A program made the translations under genes and the position numbers. Below the pieces are notes generated by a model, which did not search any database, had not been told where the DNA came from, and worked only from the letters and a program-made list of their open reading frames with translations. 5,084 nt of DNA from Klebsiella pneumoniae (GTDB taxonomy: Bacteria > Bacteroidota > Bacteroidia > Flavobacteriales > Flavobacteriaceae): NCBI GenBank assembly GCA_943325355.2, contig CALPPA020000162.1, positions 1-5,084 on the forward strand. The letters are read 5' to 3'. How positions within the stretch are numbered: the first letter of the stretch is position 1; every line of letters starts with the position of its first letter. Shown piece by piece: positions 1-5,084 of this stretch.

Positions 1-401
1 CCAAAGAGAATGTCATAGGCAACGCATTTTGGATTTTTTATTTGTAATTTATGTTTAACTCGAGTTGCTAGACTCGGAATGATATCGGATTGTTTTGAGC
101 CATATTTTACGTCACCAAAATTATGCGCAAAAATGATATAGTCAATGGTTTCTGGATCTATTCGTGCATTTTCAATCGCTTTTAGGGAGGCTAAAAAAGC
201 CAAATCAGAAGCGCATTGATCCGGTGAAGCATACCTTCTTTTTTCGATACCGGTAATACCTTTAAATTTTTCGATAACAACTTCATTTGGATAGCCAAAA
301 GGAGAACCATCTTCATTTAAAAACATATGTTTGGCAAAGTCAGAATTACTAACCTTCATGTCTGGAATGTAACTTCCTACGCCAGTTATTTTTATTTTCA
401 T
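1..401 (-). CDS. FabH-like 3-oxoacyl-ACP synthase III family protein (N-terminal part, cut by window edge)
   Basis: This is the N-terminal 133 residues of a thiolase-fold ketoacyl-ACP synthase III (KAS III/FabH family), which condenses an acyl-CoA or activated acyl starter with malonyl-ACP in the cytoplasm. Visible marks are the start MKIKITGVGSYIP, the FabH-type segment TGIEKRRYA (residues 50-58), DYIIFAHN (87-94) and the strand KCVAYDILF (125-133), which in this family runs directly into the catalytic-Cys turn. That cysteine and the later His and Asn lie beyond the left edge, so activity cannot be judged. Residues 25-45 (around NEDGSPFGYPNEVV) look like an insertion relative to short FabH proteins, which suggests a secondary-metabolism or specialised KAS III paralogue rather than the housekeeping FabH; that is inference. 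The start at 401 is chosen because MKIKITGVGSYIP matches the usual family N-terminus. No Shine-Dalgarno sequence precedes it, and no exact TAnnTTTG element lies in the 139 nt upstream. Confidence 0.85.
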   Translation of the reverse strand, partial: MKIKITGVGSYIPDMKVSNSDFAKHMFLNEDGSPFGYPNEVVIEKFKGITGIEKRRYASPDQCASDLAFLASLKAIENARIDPETIDYIIFAHNFGDVKYGSKQSDIIPSLATRVKHKLQIKNPKCVAYDILF

Positions 402-540
402 TGGAAATGTATAAAAATTGTACGCTAATTTAAAGATAAAAAATGAAATAACACCATAAAATATACTATGCGTGCATATAATTATATAAAAATGTGTTTT
501 TTGATAAAAAAATGAGTATTATTCAACAAATAGTAACAAG

Positions 541-903
541 TTACATTTTTATTTTCATTACTGTTGCAATAGACAAGGCTCTTGTTTTCATATTTTCGGC
601 AGTTTGCCCTGCAAAATTTTCGTCTATGGTTGTATTGAAATAGTGGAGCCAAATGGTAAAATGTTCCTCGGAAAGTTTTATTTTTTGATTCAAATCCAAA
701 TGAATTTGGAGTACATTTTTCCTGTAACTTCCTGTGTCAAATAGCATTTGCTCCCAAAAATCGACAAGTTCCCATAGATGGGTTTCTAGATCTATTTCCG
801 CTACATTGGTAAATATAAAATTGATTTTATTGTCGGCAAGTAATTTCACATAGAATTCACTCATCAGAACGTGCAAATCTTCTCGGGTTTGAATGTCGTT
901 CAT
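541..903 (-). CDS. Group III truncated hemoglobin (2/2 globin)
   Basis: This is a complete 120-residue cytoplasmic heme protein of the truncated hemoglobin group III family, whose members bind O2 and other small ligands. Their physiological role is poorly settled; peroxide, NO or oxygen handling has been proposed. By-eye alignment to the family gives Y18 as the B10 Tyr in the FYVKLL helix, H42 as the distal E7 His, the conserved DFW at 48-50, TGSY at 57-60, H68 in LQIHLDL as the proximal F8 heme ligand, and W85 in HFTIWLHYF as the G8 Trp. All key heme-pocket positions are present and the length fits the family, so it should be functional. Translation from 903 gives MNDIQTREDLHVLMSEFY, the right distance before helix B. 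An A-rich AAAAGA lies about 5 nt before the ATG, a weak ribosome-binding tract at best. The start lies 51 nt downstream of the gcvP stop, with the gcvP terminator between them, so expression needs read-through or a promoter inside the end of gcvP. Confidence 0.93.
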   Translation of the reverse strand: MNDIQTREDLHVLMSEFYVKLLADNKINFIFTNVAEIDLETHLWELVDFWEQMLFDTGSYRKNVLQIHLDLNQKIKLSEEHFTIWLHYFNTTIDENFAGQTAENMKTRALSIATVMKIKM

Positions 904-914
904 TTGTATCTTTT

Positions 915-946
915 AAAAAAAATGTCCCGATTTCTCGAGACATTTC
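915..946 (-). terminator. Rho-independent terminator downstream of gcvP
   Basis: Read on the minus strand, aaatgtctcga (945-935) pairs with tcgggacattt (930-920) across a gaaa loop (934-931), a GNRA tetraloop. The stem has 11 pairs including one G-U and can add an outer G-U. It is followed by an uninterrupted T tract reaching 915, eight T including the stem end. It begins about 10 nt after the gcvP stop codon. The G-U pair becomes an A-C mismatch on the plus strand, so the structure is oriented for minus-strand transcripts. It sits only 12 nt before the globin start codon, which is unusually tight. Confidence 0.85.
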
Positions 947-954
947 ATTATGAA

Positions 955-3804
955 TTAATTTTCCATATAAGCTTCAATAGGAGCGCAACTGCAAACTAAA
1001 TTTCTATCGCCATAGGCTTCATCTGCTCGACGAACAGTTGGCCAAAATTTATTCTCTGCAATATAATCCAACGGAAATGCAGCTTGTTCACGAGTATAAG
1101 GATAAATCCAATTATCAGTAGTAACCATCATTAAAGTATGTGGAGCATTTTTCAAAACATTGTTTGGATTCTCAATTGTTGCCGATTCAATTTCCTTTCT
1201 TATCGCAATCATAGCGTCACAAAAACGATCCAATTCTTCTAAATTTTCACTTTCGGTAGGTTCAATCATTAATGTTCCTGCTACTGGAAATGAAACAGTT
1301 GGGGCGTGAAATCCATAATCCATTAGTCGTTTTGCGATATCAGTAACTTCTATTCCTTTTTCTTTAAACGGACGACATTCCAAAATCATTTCGTGAGCAG
1401 CACGACCCATTTCTCCAGAATATAAAGTATCGTAATGACCGTTTAATTTTTCTTTGATATAATTAGCATTTAAAATAGCATATTCTGTAGATTTTTTCAA
1501 TCCTTCAGCACCAAGCATACAAATGTATCCATAAGAAATTAAGCAAACCAGAGCTGAACCCCAAGGCGCTGCAGAAATTGCTGTTATAGCACTTTCTCCA
1601 CCAGTTGGAATAACAGGATTTGTTGGTAAAAACGGAACTAATTGAGGTGCAACACAAATCGGGCCAACTCCTGGACCACCACCTCCATGTGGAATTGCGA
1701 AGGTTTTATGTAAATTTAAGTGGCAAACGTCTGCTCCAATTGTTGCTGGATTTGTTAATCCAACTTGAGCATTCATATTCGCACCGTCCATATAAACTTG
1801 TCCTCCATTATCGTGAATTAATTGAGTGATTTCTTTTATTGCGCTTTCAAAAACACCGTGAGTGGATGGATACGTTACCATTAGACAAGAAAGATTAGCT
1901 GAGTATAAAATCGCTTTTTCTCTTAAATCTTCTACATCAATATTCCCATTTTCTAATGTTTTTGTTACTACAACCTTCATTCCAGCCATTGCTGCAGAAG
2001 CAGGATTTGTTCCGTGTGCCGATGATGGAATTAAAGCAATATTTCTGTGATGATCGCCACGTGATTGATGATACGCACGAATAACCATTAATCCTGCATA
2101 TTCACCTTGTGCTCCTGAATTGGGTTGTAATGTGGTTCCTGCAAAACCAGTAATTACATTTAATTGTTGTTCTAATTTAGTCAGCATTTCTTGATATCCT
2201 TGCGCTTGATCTAGTGGTGCAAATGGGTGAATATTATTCCATTGCCCCATACTTAAAGGCAACATTTCTGAGGCAGCATTTAATTTCATAGTACAAGAAC
2301 CAAGCGAAATCATCGAATGATTTAATGCCAAATCTTTACGCTCTAGCATTTTAATGTAACGCATCAAAGCCGTTTCTGAATGGTATTTGTTAAAAACATC
2401 GTGTTGTAAAAACGTTGATGTTCTTTCTAAATTCGTAGGAATTTGATTTCCGTTTTGCAATTCAGAAATCGTCGAAGTTTGTTTGCCAGTTGCTACAGCA
2501 AAAATCGAAACAATTTTATTTAAATCGGCAATACTTGTAGTTTCGTTTAACGAAATGGATACAGTATTTTCATCAATATAAAGGAAGTTTACTTCGTTTT
2601 GTTCAGCAATTTCACGAACTTTTGCAGCTTCAGTTTTGATAACAATGGTATCAAAATAAGCAGTATTGGTTTGATATAGCCCTAATTTTTCTAATTCATT
2701 TACTAAAGTTGTAGCAGAAGTGTGCACTTTATTGGCAATATATTGTAATCCTTTTGGTCCGTGAAATACGGCATACATTCCGGCCATAACAGACAATAAA
2801 ACTTGAGCGGTACAAATATTAGAAGTTGCTTTATCACGTTTGATGTGTTGCTCTCGAGTTTGTAATGCCATACGAAGTGCACGATTACCGTTGGTGTCAA
2901 CAGTTACGCCAATAATTCTTCCTGGCATAGAACGTTTGTACTCGTCTTTTGTTGCAAAATAAGCTGCATGAGGTCCGCCATATCCTAACGGAATTCCGAA
3001 ACGCTGTGTTGTTCCTAAAACCACATCCGCACCCATTTCTCCGGGTGAAGTTAGTTTTACTAAACTTAAAATATCTGCTGCAACTGCCACTTTAATTTCT
3101 TTTGTTTTTGCTTTGGCAATAAATCCTGCGTAATCGTGTATTTGTCCATATTTGCCAGGATATTGAAGAATGGCTCCATAAAAACCTTCAGAAAAATCAA
3201 ATTCTTCGTGGTTTCCTATCACTAATTCTACACCAATAGGAGTAGAGCGTGTTTGTAAAACAGATAATGTTTGCGGTAAAATTTCTTCAGAAACAAAGAA
3301 TTTATTCACATTGTTTTTCTTTTGGTCGCGAGAACGAACATCAAACAATAACGCCATTGCTTCTGCTGCTGCAGTTCCTTCATCAAGAAGTGAAGCATTG
3401 GCAATTTCCATCCCAGAGAGTTCAATAACCATAGTTTGAAAGTTTAGAATAGCTTCTAAACGACCTTGTGCAATTTCAGCTTGATAAGGCGTGTATGCTG
3501 TATACCAACCTGGATTTTCAAAAACATTTCTTTGAATTACCGCAGGAATAATCGCTTGATTGTACCCTAATCCAATATAAGATTGGAACATTTTATTCTT
3601 ATCGCCTAAGAGTTTTATATGGTTTGAAAATTCAAATTCAGTCATAGCTGGTTCTAAATCTAAATCTGATTTCAAGCGAATATCATTAGGAATAGTTTCA
3701 AAAATAAGCTGATCCATTGTTTCTGCACCAATAGTTTTCAACATGTGTTGTAGGTCGTTCTCACTTGGACCTATGTGGCGTAATGCAAATGCGTCTGTTT
3801 TCAT
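955..3804 (-). CDS. gcvP: Glycine dehydrogenase (aminomethyl-transferring), glycine cleavage system P-protein
   Basis: This is the full-length (949 residues) PLP-dependent decarboxylase of the glycine cleavage system. It decarboxylates glycine and passes the aminomethyl group to the lipoyl arm of GcvH in the cytoplasm, feeding one-carbon units to THF through GcvT. The length fits the single-chain alpha2 type (E. coli about 957), not the split GcvPA/GcvPB form. The N-terminal half (about 1-440) opens with [10 protein letters not shown] and contains [41 protein letters not shown] and ATSNICTAQ (C331). The C-terminal half contains GSCTMKLN (502-509), [12 protein letters not shown] (H597), [11 protein letters not shown], and the PLP site [19 protein letters not shown] with Lys700 as the Schiff-base lysine and the glycine loop at 707-714. 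The frame is uninterrupted and no key residue is missing. [12 protein letters not shown] is the usual family start. The gene is divergent from the UbiA-like gene, with an exact TAnnTTTG element about 72 nt upstream and a strong terminator directly downstream. No gcvT, gcvH or lpd lies in the window. Confidence 0.98.
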   Translation of the reverse strand: MKTDAFALRHIGPSENDLQHMLKTIGAETMDQLIFETIPNDIRLKSDLDLEPAMTEFEFSNHIKLLGDKNKMFQSYIGLGYNQAIIPAVIQRNVFENPGWYTAYTPYQAEIAQGRLEAILNFQTMVIELSGMEIANASLLDEGTAAAEAMALLFDVRSRDQKKNNVNKFFVSEEILPQTLSVLQTRSTPIGVELVIGNHEEFDFSEGFYGAILQYPGKYGQIHDYAGFIAKAKTKEIKVAVAADILSLVKLTSPGEMGADVVLGTTQRFGIPLGYGGPHAAYFATKDEYKRSMPGRIIGVTVDTNGNRALRMALQTREQHIKRDKATSNICTAQVLLSVMAGMYAVFHGPKGLQYIANKVHTSATTLVNELEKLGLYQTNTAYFDTIVIKTEAAKVREIAEQNEVNFLYIDENTVSISLNETTSIADLNKIVSIFAVATGKQTSTISELQNGNQIPTNLERTSTFLQHDVFNKYHSETALMRYIKMLERKDLALNHSMISLGSCTMKLNAASEMLPLSMGQWNNIHPFAPLDQAQGYQEMLTKLEQQLNVITGFAGTTLQPNSGAQGEYAGLMVIRAYHQSRGDHHRNIALIPSSAHGTNPASAAMAGMKVVVTKTLENGNIDVEDLREKAILYSANLSCLMVTYPSTHGVFESAIKEITQLIHDNGGQVYMDGANMNAQVGLTNPATIGADVCHLNLHKTFAIPHGGGGPGVGPICVAPQLVPFLPTNPVIPTGGESAITAISAAPWGSALVCLISYGYICMLGAEGLKKSTEYAILNANYIKEKLNGHYDTLYSGEMGRAAHEMILECRPFKEKGIEVTDIAKRLMDYGFHAPTVSFPVAGTLMIEPTESENLEELDRFCDAMIAIRKEIESATIENPNNVLKNAPHTLMMVTTDNWIYPYTREQAAFPLDYIAENKFWPTVRRADEAYGDRNLVCSCAPIEAYMEN

Positions 3805-3847
3805 TAAATAATATGTTCTAAAGTGTGTTTATTTGTGCTTGAGACGA

Positions 3848-3869
3848 TGAAAATCGCTGTCGATTTTTA
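3848..3869 (-). promoter_or_regulatory. Small hairpin in the presumed gcvP leader
   Basis: A perfect 7-bp inverted repeat, aaaatcg-ctgt-cgatttt (3850-3867), is extendable by a possible G-U and an A-T pair. If gcvP is transcribed from the TAnnTTTG element at 3876-3883, this hairpin would sit at the very 5' end of the mRNA. On the minus strand a second, overlapping pairing (cgat-tttc-atcg, 3862-3851 approximately) competes for the same bases. It could be an operator, an mRNA-stabilising 5' stem, or chance in AT-rich DNA. No glycine-riboswitch consensus is present. Confidence 0.3.
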
Positions 3870-3875
3870 AAGCCA

Positions 3876-3883
3876 CAAAAATA
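3876..3883 (-). promoter_or_regulatory. Candidate Bacteroidota -7 promoter element for gcvP
   Basis: On the minus strand this reads TATTTTTG, an exact match to TAnnTTTG, the -7 box of the Bacteroidota primary sigma factor. It would place the gcvP transcription start near 3869-3871 and leave a leader of about 65 nt. No TTTG or TTG is found about 19-21 nt upstream, so the -33 half of the promoter is not recognisable. The motif is short and T-rich, so chance occurrence is possible in this DNA. Confidence 0.45.
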
Positions 3884-3968
3884 ATTATTAAACTCTTAAG
3901 TTTAGGTTAAAAGGAGACCAAATTTTGAGAAATTTTCAACTAAAATCACTTCTTATTAACAGTTTGAT

Positions 3969-3976
3969 TATTTTTG
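3969..3976 (+). promoter_or_regulatory. Candidate Bacteroidota -7 promoter element directly before the UbiA-like gene
   Basis: This reads TATTTTTG, an exact TAnnTTTG match ending only 4 nt before the ATG at 3981. If used, transcription would start at or within a few bases of the ATG, giving a leaderless or nearly leaderless mRNA. That would fit the absence of any Shine-Dalgarno sequence next to this start. No -33 TTTG is seen at the usual spacing (about 3945-3950), so the call rests on one short element. Confidence 0.35.
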
Positions 3977-3980
3977 TTGA

Positions 3981-4754
3981 ATGCAGATTTTAAAGAGATT
4001 TATTGACTTTTATATACAATCCTCAATCCACGTTGGTTTGGCGGTTTTATGTTTAGTGTATGTAACCCTTTTTTCTAATGATTTGGTTAAACATTCGTGG
4101 TATCCAATTTGTGTCTTTTTTGGGACCATTATTGGATATAATTTCTTGAAATATTTTGAAGTATTCACTAACAAAAATTTCTATTCCATTAGGTATTATG
4201 GCATATTGGGAGTTAGTATATTGGCTACAATTGGCTTCTTGTATTTCTTTCTATTACTAAAAGCTAGAGTTCAAATTGATATTTTAATTGCTGGATTATT
4301 TGTTTTGACCTATCCTTTTTTAAGAAAACAGGGTTGGTTGAAATTGTTTTTGGTGAGTTTTGTTGTTACTTATGTAACGGTTTATATTCCGTATCAAAAC
4401 GTTAACAGGTTTCCTATTGAATATTATGTCAATTTGGTGCAACGGTTTTTAATTATAATAAGTTTACTCATTCCGTTTGAAATAATGGATAGTAAAACGG
4501 ATGATACAACTTTGAAAACTTTGCCACAAATATTTAGTGTCAACAGCATTAAACTGTTTGGAATTTTATTGGTAATTCCTTTTATACTTTTAGAATTTAT
4601 AAAATCGCATCCCAGTTATCTAGTCCTTCCAATAGGGATTATTACCGTCTTATTTATAGATTTTACTGAATGGAAAAGAAATAAATATTACACTTCTTTT
4701 TGGGTTGAAAGTGTGCCGATTTTATGGTGGTTTCTATTGGTTTTATTTCCATAA
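3981..4754 (+). CDS. Polytopic membrane protein, divergent UbiA-type prenyltransferase homologue
   Basis: This 257-residue inner-membrane protein has about eight or nine hydrophobic segments (roughly 15-32, 40-56, 72-93, 99-114, 119-137, 150-169, 190-207, 212-228, 244-256). UbiA enzymes attach polyprenyl chains to aromatic or other acceptors, using two Asp-rich motifs to hold Mg-diphosphate. The second motif is recognisable: DSKTDDTTLKTLP (170-182) has the DxxxD spacing (D170, D174) followed by the family's KTLP. At the position expected for the first motif (NDxxDxxxD) the sequence is GYNFLKYFE (52-60), keeping the Asn but none of the aspartates. It is also shorter than typical UbiA proteins (about 290-300). 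It may therefore be a non-catalytic or altered-substrate relative, and no substrate can be named. The ATG at 3981 gives MQILKRFIDFYIQSSIHVG, an amphipathic basic start before the first membrane segment, and no later Met occurs before it. There is no Shine-Dalgarno sequence. The gene is divergent from gcvP and convergent with the T9SS-cargo gene. Confidence 0.7.
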   Translation: MQILKRFIDFYIQSSIHVGLAVLCLVYVTLFSNDLVKHSWYPICVFFGTIIGYNFLKYFEVFTNKNFYSIRYYGILGVSILATIGFLYFFLLLKARVQIDILIAGLFVLTYPFLRKQGWLKLFLVSFVVTYVTVYIPYQNVNRFPIEYYVNLVQRFLIIISLLIPFEIMDSKTDDTTLKTLPQIFSVNSIKLFGILLVIPFILLEFIKSHPSYLVLPIGIITVLFIDFTEWKRNKYYTSFWVESVPILWWFLLVLFP

Positions 4755-4757
4755 AAA

Positions 4758-4790
4758 TACCCCCGAATAGTGTATAACTTTTTGGAGGTA
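4758..4790 (-). terminator. Weak candidate terminator in the convergent intergenic region
   Basis: On the minus strand tacctcc (4790-4784) pairs with gggggta (4764-4758), seven pairs with one G-U and a 19-nt loop, followed by tttttat. The G-U becomes a mismatch on the plus strand, so it fits better as a terminator for the minus-strand gene ending at 4889, about 100 nt upstream. For the plus-strand gene, the T7 run at 4808-4814 is preceded only by a long-looped 5-bp stem (ccgaa 4763-4767 with ttcgg 4803-4807). The two pairings share bases and are mutually exclusive. Confidence 0.35.
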
Positions 4791-4818
4791 GTTTAGCAAA
4801 GCTTCGGTTTTTTTATAC

Positions 4819-4844
4819 AAGAACCCTAAATTACAACGGTTCTT
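4819..4844. repeat. Inverted repeat (7-bp stem, 12-nt loop) between convergent genes
   Basis: The sequence aagaacc (4819-4825) is exactly complementary to ggttctt (4838-4844). Neither side is followed by a clear T tract, so it is not a classic terminator, though it may help block convergent transcripts or protect 3' ends. A further short AT-only hairpin, aatcta-ttat-tagatt, lies at 4861-4876. Confidence 0.4.
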
Positions 4845-4888
4845 TATAGCTAACTATTTCAATCTATTATTAGATTCAATTATTAATG

Positions 4889-5084
4889 TTATTTTTTGAT
4901 TACTCGAAAATTTGCTTGTTTGTTATCGGATGTAATTGTGACTAAATAAACTCCTGCAGCTTCATTCAATTCGAATTTAAAAGATTTTGTGTTTTCGAAA
5001 GATTGTTGTTTTAAGAGACGACCAAACATATCGTAAAGAGCTAATTTCACATCTTCATAATTCGTTGCCAAATCTATGGTAATC
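4889..5084 (-). CDS. C-terminal end of a secreted protein with a T9SS type A sorting domain (5' part outside window)
   Basis: The last 64 codons of a minus-strand gene enter from the right edge; the frame stays open to the end (reading ITIDLATNYEDVKL from 5083). The C-terminus matches the type IX secretion sorting domain: a beta-strand VKLALYDMFGRLLK (residues 12-25 of the fragment), the loop NEAAGVYLVTI (40-50) with the hallmark GVYLV, and the terminal strand and basic end NFRVIKK (58-64). Such domains direct proteins across the outer membrane by the Por/Sov machinery of Bacteroidota and are usually cleaved off. The preceding PNP-type segment that begins these domains, and the functional part of the protein (enzyme, adhesin or other), are outside the window, so the cargo cannot be named. 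A TTG at 5071 is an internal Leu codon, not a start. Confidence 0.88.
   Translation of the reverse strand, partial: ITIDLATNYEDVKLALYDMFGRLLKQQSFENTKSFKFELNEAAGVYLVTITSDNKQANFRVIKK

Noticed and set aside
476..487. Perfect 12-bp palindrome atataattatat upstream of the FabH-like gene
   Set aside because: It consists only of A and T in very AT-rich DNA and has no G/C-containing extension; expected by chance and not usable as an operator call.
527..535. Near-match to a Bacteroidota -7 box (TACTATTTG, minus strand) between the globin and the FabH-like gene
   Set aside because: It has three instead of two bases between TA and TTTG and lies about 125 nt from the start codon; too weak to call a promoter.
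1620..1829. Open frame of 69 codons on the plus strand
   Set aside because: It lies wholly opposite the conserved PLP-site region of gcvP, and its translation has no recognisable features; an antisense shadow.
1862..2050. Open frame of 62 codons on the plus strand
   Set aside because: Antisense to the [12 protein letters not shown] region of gcvP; its apparent composition is imposed by the gcvP codons.
2703..2900. Open frame of 65 codons on the minus strand in another phase
   Set aside because: Fully inside gcvP in an alternative frame, with no start context and no family resemblance.
3920..3939. Tandem imperfect 10-bp repeat (aaattttgag / aaattttcaa)
   Set aside because: Only two copies with two mismatches, made largely of A/T tracts; not distinguishable from base composition.
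3805..3980. Glycine riboswitch upstream of gcvP
   Set aside because: Glycine riboswitches often precede gcv genes, but the leader here is short and AT-rich and lacks the conserved G-rich aptamer cores; only a small hairpin is present.
5069..5071. TTG as the start of a 60-residue protein
   Set aside because: The frame continues upstream to the window edge with sensible sorting-domain sequence, so the TTG is an internal Leu codon of a longer secreted protein.
1..5084. Mobile elements, CRISPR arrays, tRNA/rRNA genes, defence or toxin-antitoxin systems
   Set aside because: No terminal inverted repeats, transposase motifs, regularly spaced repeats, tRNA-like folds or paired small genes were seen; nearly all of the window is explained by five ordinary genes.

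Overview
The window looks like ordinary chromosomal DNA from a member of the Bacteroidota, most likely a Flavobacterium-like Flavobacteriaceae. Four things point there: the strong AT bias, start codons preceded by A/T-rich tracts rather than Shine-Dalgarno sequences, two exact matches to the Bacteroidota -7 promoter element (TAnnTTTG), and a type IX secretion (T9SS) C-terminal sorting domain at the right edge. The genus is inferred from the overall look of the proteins, not from a database search.

Layout from left to right. Positions 1-401 (minus strand) hold the first 133 codons of a FabH-like 3-oxoacyl-ACP synthase III, cut by the left edge just before its catalytic cysteine. After a 139-nt AT-rich gap comes a complete group III truncated hemoglobin (541-903, minus). 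Only 51 nt separate its start from the stop codon of gcvP, and that gap is largely filled by a convincing intrinsic terminator with a GAAA tetraloop and a U-run. gcvP (955-3804, minus) is a full-length, intact single-chain glycine decarboxylase P-protein with the PLP lysine at K700. A 176-nt divergent intergenic region carries a TAnnTTTG motif facing each way and a small hairpin in the probable gcvP leader. On the plus strand, 3981-4754 encodes a polytopic membrane protein that reads as a divergent UbiA-type prenyltransferase homologue. It keeps the second Asp motif but lacks the aspartates of the first. A 134-nt convergent region with weak hairpins separates it from the 3' end of a minus-strand gene (4889-5084) whose product ends in a T9SS sorting domain.

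The genes do not form an obvious single pathway. GcvP belongs to the glycine cleavage system (glycine to CO2, NH3 and methylene-THF, together with GcvT, GcvH and Lpd, none of which is here). The globin lies downstream of gcvP on the same strand but behind a terminator, so any co-transcription would need read-through. The FabH-like enzyme, the UbiA-like protein and the secreted protein look like unrelated neighbours. I see no mobile element, CRISPR array, tRNA or rRNA gene, or defence island, and no evidence of an undescribed multi-gene system. The points most worth a second look are the degenerate UbiA-like protein, the terminator squeezed between gcvP and the globin, and a possible leaderless transcript for the UbiA-like gene.
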